Assembly: GCA_026027325.1 (NCBI GenBank)
Contig: JAMSLZ010000002.1
Span: 434,001 to 498,000 of the forward strand
Origin: Actinomucor elegans
Lineage: Eukaryota; Mucoromycota; Mucoromycetes; Mucorales; Mucoraceae
Direction of reading: 5' to 3'
DNA length: 64,000 bases
This document shows, in pieces, positions 31,266-42,746 of the stretch (position 1 is its first letter; each line of letters begins with the position of its first letter). A program made the translations under genes and the position numbers. A model generated the notes under the pieces. It saw only the letters and a list, made by a program, of their open reading frames with translations, ran no database searches and was not told the DNA's origin.

Positions 31266-32452
31266 TTCAATAAAGCAAAATTTAGGCTAAAGGCTGCAAA
31301 TTACAACTTAGACGATATTGAATGTAGATTTTCCAGTTGAATACTTAATATAACTTGCAGGTAATTATTTTTCCTTTCCAATGATATAGAATTGATAAGA
31401 AAAAACTAAGAAAAACGTTGGCCAAATAAAATGATCACTCTGTCGGAGCTTCCTACCGCCTACTTACTGTCGAAAGATCTTTTGAAAAAGGGTTATTAAA
31501 AATAACCCCATCGATTCTATGTGCTTTCCGGATTTAAAAGAGTTGCCTCAGATGATTGATGAAATAGAGGCGCTATTATGATTTCGAGGATCTCTTGAAT
31601 GCATCATGGAGGAGGATCTGGAAGAAGATTATATTTTTAAACAACCGCTGGCCAATGAAACTGTTTTATTGTCTAATTAAATGTTACTTTATCTCTCATT
31701 TAAAAATGAATCGATAGTACGATATAGTATACTTATAGCATGCTAAAATTTATTAAAAGATTTGACAGATTATTTCAACTTTCAAGGTTATCAACTAGAC
31801 CAAGGCGATTTACTAAAATCTTGCTGTTGTTGTTGTTTTGATCGCAATCAACGGACAAGTATATTGCATAAAACAATAGGCAGATATACTTGTATGAAAA
31901 ATCTCAGACATGCCCCTAGTTAAACCACATAGAGTTTTTCCTGTATCATTTTCAATCCAAACAGGATTGACTAGCAGGATCAACTACCTATACAAGTGAT
32001 CAAATCAATTAAAAGTAACAAAATTGTTTCTAATAAATCCATATTTTTTTCGTTCCAGCGCTCGTCTATACCAACTAGTGTAATACCAACAAAATCGAAG
32101 ATAATCGTGGTTAACAAAGTAATGCCATTTCTTTCGCATGATACATCCATGCTATATACAATGAGATTAAAAGGAACCAACGACAGAAGCTATTTATATG
32201 TATTTGTAGCTTATGAGCTACCCTTGACTACAGTCTAATTCTGACTGCTTTATTATCAAGAATCTCTTTCTCAACTATACCTTCCATTGATCTAATAGTA
32301 AGGTTTTTTCTTAGATAATATTATGGCCGTAGAAAGTGAAAATTGCCTGTATTTAATTAAGATGTTCTAATAAAATGTATACTTGAAGCTGAATTGCATC
32401 CGAGCGTTTATTTAATAACACACATGGATATGGTATATACATCCCAGCTGTC
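31100..32452. other. Intergenic, 1.35 kb, with a poly-T run and a possible gene relic
   Basis: Contains a run of 30 T (31235-31264), a decayed small coding region (31431-31680, listed separately) and AT-rich sequence before the 3' end of the TMEM164 gene. The open frames at 31980-32240 on both strands look like chance. Confidence 0.6.
31431..31680 (+). pseudogene. Possible decayed small gene
   Basis: ATG 31431 opens MITLSELPTAYLLSKDLLKK, then stops at TAA in GGTTATTAA. In another frame from the same point the sequence reads NPIDSMCFPDLKELPQMIDE and IEALL, meets one in-frame TGA (31579-31581), then continues in the same frame to MEEDLEEDYIFKQPLANETV and TAA at 31678-31680. One frameshift and one stop would therefore join a protein of about 83 residues with sensible acidic/hydrophobic composition. 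An intron of 48 nt (GTTATT...AAAAG) could bypass the first break but not the TGA. No family was recognised. Confidence 0.35.
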
Positions 32453-33624
32453 TTACAAAGACTTTTTATGAATAAGATGCTGTTCTAACTTGTAGGCCTT
32501 TAAAAATAACTCGACTGCTATATATCTTGTCAGAAACATTAATATGAATGCTGATCCATACATCACTACTCTATACCAATGTCCAACAGCTATTAAAAAA
32601 CTCACTAAATAATACTAAATGTGAATACAGCATTCCAACTTCGTTGCAAACAGGCCAACTTACGTGCAGGAGACACAAGAGTATAGTTGATATTATATCC
32701 AGACCATAGTGACACAGCATGAAGGAGGGGTGAGTGATAAGCCGCATACAAAAAAAAGCTGAAAAGTGCCATTTGATTACTTGGTGGCAACACCACATAA
32801 CGACCCGTAGTTAGCATGTAAAATGGAAGTACCAATATCAAACTGTGCTCTAATATACCATATCATGGAGGGTAAGTGCCATTTCGATATTCGGAAAGAT
32901 TCCTCTTTTTTTTTTTTTTTTTTTTTTTACCCAAGAAAAAATTAAACACTTCGCCCAACATATCGTGATCTCTAAGGTCTGGAAATACCAAAGCCAATGC
33001 AGCTCCCCATAATGTATGCAAGTAGATGTTGAATAGTAATTGAGGTACCATTTGATTCTTATTATCGGGCCATGCCATAATAACAATCAATATTACAGCA
33101 CTGACATGACAAGGCTATACTATCTGATGAGTGGATCTTATTGTCAGACTTTTATATCAAATTTACCTGCAATAGAAATATCTCTGTTCCTGAAACCACT
33201 TTATGTATAACTGTCACTGCATAAGATGCAATCATGGTAATCAAACACAGATTCTCCAATAACGATCTCGGCGGTCTGTATCTGTTTTTTTTCAGCAGGT
33301 TATAATTGTATGAACTAGTAGTAGAAATAAGTACATGTCTCAAGCTGGTTTGGATTCTACTACTTTTTAATAATGGCTTTGTATCCAAAGTACGATGTCA
33401 TGAATAAATAAAAAGGCACCACAGTCAAGAACTCGATACCGTGTGCTGAAGGTGAGATGTACCTATACCGTATTAATAACAAATGTAGTATTTCTAATAC
33501 TATTATCTTACCATGAGCCAAATAATGAATCGGCAAAATCGGTTTCGTGTCCCGGTCTAAAATTCTTGTAGGAGCAATATTCCACAACTGCTCCAATTCT
33601 ATCAATAAAACTGATGTTGGTCAT
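32453..33624 (-). CDS. TMEM164: TMEM164-family membrane acyltransferase homologue
   Basis: Six exons (33624..33512, 33462..33394, 33344..33167, 33114..32931, 32849..32664, 32589..32453) join in frame to 288 residues, against 297 in human TMEM164. Several hydrophobic segments are visible. Matches to the family run the whole length: TSLRHVLIS, LLQPCHVSAV, NIYLHTLWGAALALVFPD, FFLEHSLILVLPFYM, LWSGYNINYTLVSPA and GHWYRVVMYGSAF. Human TMEM164 transfers arachidonoyl groups to ether phosphatidylethanolamine through Cys123 and His181; here Cys122 (PCH) and His183 (LEHS) take these places. Intron 4 contains the 20-nt poly-A tract. The substrate in a fungus is unknown; ER membrane localisation is inferred. 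Confidence 0.85.
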
Positions 33625-35470
33625 AAAGAGGGAAAAAAAAAAGAAAAAAAAGGTAAAAGGTGAGGAGAGTATATTTTACATAGGGGCTTTTTTTTAAAGA
33701 AGACCAAAGTTTGGGGCGCATGATGATCATCACCCATATGATCTTGAGCTTAAACACCGCAATTAGAAAGTAAGTGTATGCGTCAATTAAGCAGAACAAC
33801 ATCCGCCATATTATTGTATTAAAGTATTTGAATCGCATCATTTGTTTATTCCATAGTATGATATAATAAGGGAGAGAAATGGCCATATACAAAGATAATT
33901 ACAATACTAGCTATACAGTTTGATTCCTGAAGGCTAGGTTTCATTGCATCACATTTGAACTCTTTTCAGAAAAAATAGCATTTTATGAAAGTACAGTCAG
34001 ACTTATATTAGGGTACCACCACTCAAGTCAAAGAAAGCTGTATTTGGTGCTAAAAAGAATCTAGAATATGAATGAATGATTTACAGGAGTGTTGGATTTG
34101 CAAATAGACCCTGTTAGTATTGAAGTTTTCTGAGAATCTTTCTGAGAAGCTCGGACTGCCTAATTTCTCCGCAGTCTAAGTTTAGGATTACTATTGATGC
34201 ATGGTTTTCTATACATAAAGCCGTGATACCTAAATTGTAGTAATAGAAAAGAAGGTTGGTTAGCGAAGGGGGGTTTTTTTTGTAAATTGATGCAGGATAT
34301 TTTATACGCATGTAAACGTGGCTATGATTTTTCGAATTTTAAAATTGGATCGCGGGGTTTAAATTTAAAACAGAATTCTTCGCTTTCGATCTGCTATTTT
34401 GACATAGAAAAGTGCAAGTGGCATATACTTACTTAAAGTAGGTCCTTAGGTAAACGGCGCATTGAGCGCTTCAGGCAATGTGTGGTATCTAGAACCAAAC
34501 ATTAGGTAATAATGTTATTTATTCCAGCTGTGGATTTTTTTTAATATATATACATCATTTTCACTGTTAAAAAGATCAACAAAAATATAAACGCATATGT
34601 ACGTGTAGACGTAGTTCATATTAATCATAAATAATATAAGGCATGTGTTATCTATATTATACAAAATGTTTTCTCTAAAACGGAGTTTAAAATGGCAAAG
34701 AAGAGTATCACTCAGAACTTTGACTGAATATTGAGCACACATTATTTTTATCTCAGCAATAAACCGATATATATCAATTATCTTAATCAAATAATGTATT
34801 TTGTAAACCATTATGCAGAAATAGACGGGTCCAAAAGGATGAATAAGGGTGATATCCAATAATGATAATAAAGTCTAAACGCTGGTAGTACATTTGGGTC
34901 AGGAACTAGGCAAAATGAATGATTCATGAGCAAAATAGAGAATAAAACTCACTCTTTTCAATGAACTGATTACAGCCAAACATCACCATGTGTTTATGTC
35001 AGAACATCACGTCTAATTGAATTGACGATGAAGCCTATAATATATATCCAAGAAAAAATGGGAACCAAACCCAGATCTCGGGTGTTACTTTGGCGCACTA
35101 GTCGAAAAAACAAACACGGTTAAATTATCGGCACTTGAAGGCGGTGATCACTAGTGGCCAGGATGCTGTCAGTTTGAAAGAACATATCACATACATATAA
35201 CTTGTTCAAACGAAAACAGATCAAGTTATCTTGTAAAAAAAAAAAAACAATTTACAGGCTTACCCCACTTTTCCTCTGTGATTAATAGCCCTAAATAGAT
35301 GATTAACTACTGTCATGATTTTAGTGTAAAATTTGGGTGAGATGTAAGCTTTAATTGCCCTGTTTTATCTCAGACACGTGTTATTCATTGCTAGATCAAA
35401 ACTATTAAAAACACTCTCACACAGCATTGAAAAAAAAAAAAGGCTCTCTCTTTCTTCTATCAAAATTGCA
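33625..35470. other. Intergenic, 1.85 kb, divergent promoters
   Basis: Space between TMEM164 (-) and the aldehyde dehydrogenase (+). The minus-strand open frames at 33602-33892 and 34114-34311 are hydrophobic, AT-driven and unsupported by splice logic. No RNA gene was seen. Confidence 0.55.
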
Positions 35471-37344
35471 ATGGCTAATTTACTTCAATATACTTCACTT
35501 GATAGCATTCAAGATTACGTTAGTCATGTTCGACAGATCTTTCATACTGGCAAACCACGCGACTTGAAATGGCGCAAGCACCAAATTCAGCGTTTATATG
35601 ACATGATTAGCGAAAACGAAGAAAGATTCTATGAATCTTTAAGAAAAGATATGAATAAGCCTCGCAATGAAGCCATGAGCGGTGACATTGTCCCTGTTCT
35701 CGATGAATGTCTCTATTTCTTGGATGTAAGCATTTACAAAGTTGCGCGTATTCTTCATTTGGAGAGATACTGATGCTTTAGAATAGAACTTGGATCAGTT
35801 GGCCAAGGATGAAAAAGTAAAGCCTCGCACAGGTATAAATGCTCTGGAAAAAGTGGTTATTCGTAAAGATCCTCTTGGTGTAGTCCTTATCCTTGGTAAT
35901 AATCCCATACTTGTAAATAGAGACAAGTTACTAATACTTTTTTTCCCTATAAGGTTCTTGGAATTATCCTTTGCAACTTTCTTTGGTTCCTTTGGTTGGC
36001 TGTATCGCAGCTGGTAATTCTGTAATTTTAAAGGTAAGGTTTACACTCTCAAAGGAAAAAAAAAAAAAAATGCATTGACAAAGCATTGTATAAAAAAAAA
36101 ATATAGCTTTCTGAAGTTTCACCTCATACTGCTGCAGTCATTACCGAACTGTTTCCTAAATATATGGACACCAGTTGCTATAGAATTGTAAATGGTGGTG
36201 TTGAAGAAACAACCGCTTTACTCAAGGAAAAGTTCGATCATATATTCTATACAGGCAATAGTCAAGTAGCCAAGATCGTCATGACTGCTGCTGCTAAACA
36301 TTTGACACCTGTCACACTTGAGTTGGGCGGTAAATCGTAAGTAAAATGGACTGCTATTTTACGCGTTATCTAATTGGTTGGATTTATTATTTAGCCCTGC
36401 TGTTATTATGCCTGATACAGACATGCAGTTGACTGCAAACCGTATTGCGTTTGGTAAATTCTACAACTCTGGTCAGATCTGTATTGCAGTTGATTATGTC
36501 CTGTGCCCAAAATCCAAGGTGGATGAATTTGTACGCGCTTTCAAGACCACTTTAAACAATTGGTATGGGCCTGATCCTCAGCAATCCCAGGACTTGGGTC
36601 GTATTGTATCTGATCGACATCTGGATCGTATTGCTGCCATGTTGAATAACCGAGCAAGTGGTGAAATTGTTATTGGTGGTGATATTGACAGATCGACACG
36701 TTATATTGCTCCTACAGTCGTAGTGAATGTCAAGAATGATGATCCCGTATTGATGGGTGATGAAATCTTTGGCCCTATTTTACCTATTGTTACTTATAAT
36801 GAGTTGGATGAAGCGATTGGTATGATTAATAAGAGGTAAGAACGTGTGCATGCAATGATATTTTCAAACGATACTAAGTTCATTATCAGGGAGCCTCCTC
36901 TTGCTCTCTATGTCTTTACCAACAAGAAACATCTCGCAGAAAAAGGTAAATAAGACGATTCAAAGGCAAATAATATATCAGTTTGTTTAACCTGATTGGA
37001 TAGTGCTCAGAAATACGCAATCTGGAGGTGTCTGTGTCAATGATTGTTTAATGCATCAAGCCGAATATGGTATGCCATTTGGTGGCATCGGTAATTCTGG
37101 TATGGGCAACTACCATGGTAGCAAGTCGTTTCATACATTTACACATGAACGTTCAATGCTGATCAAGAAGCAAAAGATGGAAGTAGCCAATAGTGCAGTG
37201 CGTTATCCTCCTTACAATGAACGCAAATACAACCTGTTGCGTTTTGTGATGCTTAAACATCCTTTGTTACTCAAATTGAAAAAGGTGCCTGTCAAATTAT
37301 TAGTGATCTTGATTGCTTTCATCAGTTATTATTTGAAAAAGTAA
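35471..37344 (+). CDS. HFD1: ALDH3-type fatty aldehyde dehydrogenase with C-terminal membrane tail
   Basis: Seven exons (35471..35725, 35787..35895, 35954..36033, 36107..36336, 36395..36835, 36890..36945, 37004..37344) give 503 residues. Class-3 ALDH features: [40 protein letters not shown], catalytic Glu220 in LELGGKS and nucleophile Cys254 in NSGQICIA, then [10 protein letters not shown] and [17 protein letters not shown]. The C-terminus is a hydrophobic helix with a basic end ([16 protein letters not shown]), as in tail-anchored fatty aldehyde dehydrogenases and yeast Hfd1, which oxidise long-chain aldehydes from sphingolipid and ether-lipid breakdown with NAD+. An upstream GTG-initiated extension was rejected in favour of the ATG before ANLLQY. 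Arginase follows on the same strand after 155 bp. Confidence 0.92.
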
Positions 37345-37499
37345 ATTATAGAAGGCATGTGACCGTGCTACACAGCCTTCGTATCATGATTGGTCTAAAA
37401 TAAAACTGGGATTTGATGGGATTTTTAATATAAATAGTGGCTAGTTTTTTATATATATATTATCTTTCATCCTTTTTTTTTCACCCAATTTTTATAAAT

Positions 37500-38490
37500 A
37501 TGCAAGACAACAAGTTCATTCAATCTAACAAAGTGTCTGTTATTGGTGTCCCTTTTAATGCTGGACAACCTCGTTCTGGCGTTGAAGAAGGACCTATTCG
37601 TCTTGTTGAATTTGGTTTGTTAAACCAGTTACAAGAAATGGGCTTCGACGTTGAATATGAAGGCAATGAAAAAATCACTGACTTGCGTCCTGCAGAAGAC
37701 CCTGATACACTCAACTTGAAGCAACCCAAGTACGTGAGTGCTGTTACTGAAACTGTTTCCAAGCAAATCTTGAAGTCTGCTCAAGAAGGTAAATTCGTAT
37801 TGACTTTGGGTGGTGATCACTCCGTTGGTCTTGCTACAGTCTCTGGCGTCTTTGGTGCTTATCCCAATGCTTGTTTGGTTTGGGTGGATGCACATGCTGT
37901 AAGTTGAAATGTGTTTATATATATAAGTGCTTTATATACTGATTGTTTGCTAATAGGATATCAACACACCTGCTACTACAGACTCTGGTAATATTCATGG
38001 CTGTCCTTTAAGTTTCTTGACAGGTATTGCTGAGGATCATCCTGATTTCCGTTGGGTAAAGCCTTTGTTGGATGCTAAGCGCCTTACATATATTGGTTTG
38101 CGTGATGTTGATGCTGCGGAAAAGAAGATTATCCGTGAGTTGGGTATCAAGGCCTTCAGTATGCATCATGTCGATCGTTATGGTATTGGCAAGGTGGTGG
38201 AGATGGCTTTGGACCATGTGAACCCTAACCGTGATTTACCTATTCATCTTTCATTTGATGTGGATGCTTTGGATCCTTCTGTGGCTCCTAGCACTGGTAC
38301 ACCTGTTCGTGGTGGTTTGACCTTCCGTGAAGGTCATTATATTTGTGAAGCACTTGCCGAGACTGGTCTCTTGGTTGCTGCTGATATTATGGAAGTAAAC
38401 CCTGCCTTAGAAGATACTACTTCTGCATTCCAAACCATCCAAATCGGTTGTTCTCTTTCTCGATGCTGTTTGGGCGAATCTTTGTTGTAA
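37500..38490 (+). CDS. CAR1: Arginase (EC 3.5.3.1)
   Basis: Exons 37500..37898 and 37957..38490 give 310 residues, the family length. Manganese ligands are His107 (GGDHS), Asp130, His132 and Asp134 (VDAHADINT, split by the 58-nt intron) and Asp234 and Asp236 (SFDVDALDP). The substrate-binding stretch STGTPVRGG and the end-region MEVNPALED are present. It hydrolyses L-arginine to ornithine and urea and opens arginine as a nitrogen source. The in-frame sequence upstream of ATG 37500 is hydrophobic and AT-rich and was not used. The short upstream gap to the aldehyde dehydrogenase leaves little room for an independent promoter. Confidence 0.96.
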
Positions 38491-41400
38491 ATGAATAAAA
38501 CTTTTTTTTTAAAATAATATTTGATTGGCTCTTTACTACACAAATAAGCTTGTGCTCCACTAATTGTTCAGTATTCACACGGTTATAGCCTTTTAAAGTA
38601 ATTTTTTGGTGTAAAAAGAAAGCGGGAATCACCGGAAATTAGGATCCGATGGTTTATAGGCAGTAAAATTGCGTGCGAAATATATCAATTTCTTATCGAT
38701 AAGCAATATGATTGGGTAGCCCATTTCTTATATACTAGCGTACAAAATGCAGTTCGTTATCAGATTGTCATACACCCACAAGTTACCCATGAAACTTTAC
38801 ATCGTCATTGTACTTTTTTTTTTTTTTCGCGTTTGACCTCGTGGGAGATTCAGGGTATTCATGTGCTTTTAACGTTTTTTTTTTTTTATATATGATGTTT
38901 TGAGCTTCACATCTCTTGGAATCGATATGATTTATACGTAATCATTGTTAACAAAAAGATAAGTTTTATGTACTTGGATCGACAATGATGATATAATAAA
39001 TCAATTTACTTGTTCCTGAAGGTGGAGTAGTAAATGATTTTAATCGTTAGTTTAAAAACGTACTTCAAATAAGAGGAACCAATAAATTCTATTATTGGGT
39101 GGGATTGTGAGAAAATATACTTATGCATAACACGGGTGCACACCTCTTAAACATTTTGATTTGTCATGAAAAAATAAGCAGATCATAGTCTATCTTTCCA
39201 TTAGCCTAACATCTGCATGCGTCTATGTATCATAACATAGATATATCTCTATTGGATGCTGGGCATCTAAAAATTAATTCTGTACCTCGATTCCCCCTGT
39301 GGATCTAGACGCAATCTTTGTGTTTCTAAGGCGTCGGATCACGCGTATACATTTCAATTACCTCTTTTATTTTCCGCACAATCTAATGTATATCAACCCC
39401 TAGCACACTCTCAAACTATGCTATAATGATGCAACTTGGTTTATTGAAAAGAGCGCTGCTCGTTTTATATATTACCCGAAAGCGAAAGGGATATCTCGGA
39501 TCAATGTTTATCTATTGTAAAATAATAAGGATTATATCAATGCGCCATTTTAACCTCTTGTATCATGACTGGTCGTTAACACCCGTATCTCTTATTAACA
39601 TGCGTATATATCAACGCGTTCGCTATAGCCAGCATAATTTATTCAATAGCCTGATTTAGAATCATTATTTTATTTCGATGCATTGTCTATCTAAACAAGT
39701 TTTTACGATTTACCAAACTATATTCTCCGCCTCAACTGTTCGAAGCAGCTATAATGACCGTGTGTAATCGCTATTAGCTCCAGTTATTTCTAATATAGCT
39801 TTATATAAAATAGTTTGTATTTTATTTGTCCCCATGATAAGGGATTTTCCTCGAATCACCATCTGTGTAGATTCGATTTTGGATTTTCGCAAGAGATCTT
39901 ACATTAAGCGCCGCATGGATGATGCATTTCAATCTATTTAATCTCAGTAGACCGCCTTTAGTTCCTGTCGTTTCCAACATATACCCATAAGACTTGCTCA
40001 ACTACAACATCACTTTGTGTAATGTAGCTATCCTAAAAATAGAAGGATTACCTCTGTTTTTTTGTTCATGTAGGCAATTTTTTGGCTTTATTATATTCAG
40101 GTACCGTCATCCAATGAAGCGTTGAACCTATATTTTCTGTCTTCAGTGTAACGACATACTTTGAATTCTCTCTGCTTTGTCATCCATTCTTTGATGCATA
40201 TGAAATCATCCTTCATTGGTCAAGATACTGCGTATAAGCATCATATAGGCTCTATAACTGATTTTTTTTGTCAAAGGGTAGAAATCAGTTTACTGTTCAT
40301 CATTATTAAACGCATTACATTATTTATTCTACTTTTGCAGGTAGGTAAAGTGCTCTGATAGGTTTTGTAACGTGGTATATTCTTAGTATGGACTACTATT
40401 CAGATGCAACATCAGACTTGGAGTCGCCATGATTAATACACTTAATACACTGATGTAGGCTAATTTTTGTGTATTTAAGTACTAGTGCACGCTTCAAGAT
40501 GAATTTTAGGTCAAAATACAAATTGACAGGTCATCGTCAACGGCTAAAAGAGTTGTAGAATTTGAAAACAAAATTGCAGTGATGGCTCATCAAAACCATC
40601 TTATAGTCTGTACTACGCCTCATCTCATTCAATAGGTATAAATTCGCTAGATCGTGTTATAGCAACTTTCACACGATATTAAAAAAGAATGGTAATACGC
40701 ACTTTAGCTGCATTCAACAAATTTCTATTGAAAATCATACCTTGTAAGCACTTTTAATACCCCCAAATAATGAATCAAATGTTTACCATCTAAACTTTAT
40801 CGATTTTTCATTGTCGGTGATTTAACGGTAGGCCTACCCCAAGTTTAGAAAATGAACGTTGCTCAGAACTTTGATCCTATTTTTCTTTATTACGCATTGT
40901 CATACACAAAGCCTCTCGTAATAAAGTTTATGAACAGTGAAAGAATTCGTTTAACAAATTAAAGAGAATTCATAATTTACTGTAATTGGGGAATTTATCA
41001 AAGGAAAATGTTGACCTTTGATCTTTTGGAAATATAGCATATAATAAATTTTAACAAAAATATAAAGGCATACTCACTGATGAATAATGTCTATGCTGTT
41101 AGTAATGTATATTTCATACACGTTGTCTGTATGTTCTAAAAAAAAAGTAAAAGTTTAAAAATTCATCCTTATGAGCTGTACCCTTGGCACTTATTCTACT
41201 AGAAAATCATTATTTGAATAATAAAGAGCAATGAGTATATTGTATTTTAGGTGCATACTTTATAATATACCTCTGTCAATACAGATTTAATATCACAACA
41301 GATGATTAACCCTTCTTCAAAATGAACCACTGCTGCTTCTATTATCATTATTATTTACCTAGGTTAAAATGAATATGTTACGCTTAAATGAGTGGTAGCG

Positions 41401-42447
41401 CAATGCATACATTTATGAACTGAATCTAAATGTAGATCTTTCAATCGATCGAGGTTAAATGTCACATCTGATTAGAACTTTATGTTCAAAATGAGTTGTT
41501 GTACCTGTTCCTATGAACATATTACCTGTTTAGCTTAATATGAAGGTATATCTTCACTGTAGAATAAGCTGAAGGTTCGTAATATTCCATTATCACTCTT
41601 GAAGGATAGATATGTCCTTGTATACTTGACACAACTTGTATCATTCACTAAAATATGAATCCTTCTCTTGTTTTATAAAGTACACCCATTATCTTTCATC
41701 TTGATAGTAAACCGCGTACGGAAAGCAATAAAGATCTCTTGAGTCAACTAACGCACCTGACAATTTCTAAGCTACATAGTCCGCTAATGGCGTTCATGTT
41801 CACATCCTAGAGTTTGATATAGCTTGCAGAAAATCTACTTTACAAGCAAGCTACCATCTTAAAACTGCAGCAAACTAAACTATCGTAGAAGTGTAATCAA
41901 ATTAGCTGTCCATAAAAGCAAATGCTTTCTCTTGTTGCGTAAACAGATGTATCTTAAATAAAATAGATATATGCATTGATTACTAGAGTAGATTCATGGT
42001 GTACTCGAGATATAAATTATGAAATGAGTGCACTGTACCAATGAATGAATCACCTTTTCAATAGCTATGCCCGATATTATGACTGCTGAATCATGCATTC
42101 GATTTGAGAGTACTACACAAAAGTACTGCATCTAAGCAATATAAACCATTCTCACTCTTCCAACAAGAACGCGTTAATTTCAAAAAAAAAAGTAGATACA
42201 TGTTTTATATGTTGTATTTGTGAAGCAAAAAGGGTGTAATAAAAAAAATATGATTGAAAAAAAACAGAAAGTTTAGTTTCTCGAAGGAGGAGAGACCTAT
42301 TAAAACAATTAGCTCTCGGCCCTTTTCCATTGCTCTACATTTCTTACCAAAATGACACCATCACCACGTATAAAAAGCATTTCAAAATTTCTCTTTACAG
42401 TCTATAACGTAAAAACAGATTAACAAACTCTAATGCTATTTTCTGCA
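38491..42447. other. Gene-poor region, 4 kb
   Basis: AT-rich throughout, with T runs near 38815 and 38877 and a repeat copy at 41020-41140. Open frames at 39426-39659 and 40161-40358 (+) show no family resemblance. The stretch at 41425-41475 resembles motifs at 28750 and 53700. I see no gene that I can support here. Confidence 0.55.
41020..41140. repeat. Dispersed AT-rich repeat, copy C
   Basis: Resembles copy B (28335-28475): ATAATAAATTTTAACAAAAATATAA-like start, TCTATGCT, then TATATTTCATACACGTTGTC and TGTATGTTC. More diverged than A versus B. Confidence 0.35.
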
Positions 42448-42746
42448 CTATACACTATTTACTCTAATAACTTCTTCCAAGGTATCCTCATTAACATCAA
42501 CGATTGTGATAGTTTCTTCGACTTCTCCTAAGACCATATTCAAGTGACCATCATAAGCCTATTATCGAGCGGTTAATATTAAAACCTCAGGGAATCTGTC
42601 GAGCTACTTGCGTGTAAAATGCCACGTAATTCGCGATCGCCTCTTAATTTAACATAGATACGTTCATCTAAAGAAAGTCGAACGAGATCAAGAGGCTCTT
42701 CCACGTTTCCAATATCGATAGAATTTGATGTGCTCACTTCAGCCAT
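42448..42746 (-). CDS. LSM3: U6 snRNA-associated Sm-like protein LSm3
   Basis: Exons 42746..42612 and 42558..42448 give 81 residues. The Sm fold is clear: [40 protein letters not shown], then EETITIV and a short acidic tail. LSm3 is part of the LSm1-7 ring (mRNA decay) and the LSm2-8 ring (U6 snRNA). The intron falls between His45 and AYDGH and uses a GC donor (GCAAGT) with TAG acceptor; no GT alternative keeps the conserved HAYD junction. The gene is divergent from the FAF2-like gene 1.2 kb away. Confidence 0.95.

Noticed and set aside
33360..33388. Apparent frameshift between two TMEM164 open frames
   Set aside because: Explained by a 49-nt GT-AG intron (33393-33345) that restores TSLRHVL exactly as in the family; not a programmed frameshift.
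33602..33892. 96-codon hydrophobic frame upstream of TMEM164
   Set aside because: In another frame from the conserved TMEM164 start and very rich in F/I/L/Y from AT bias.
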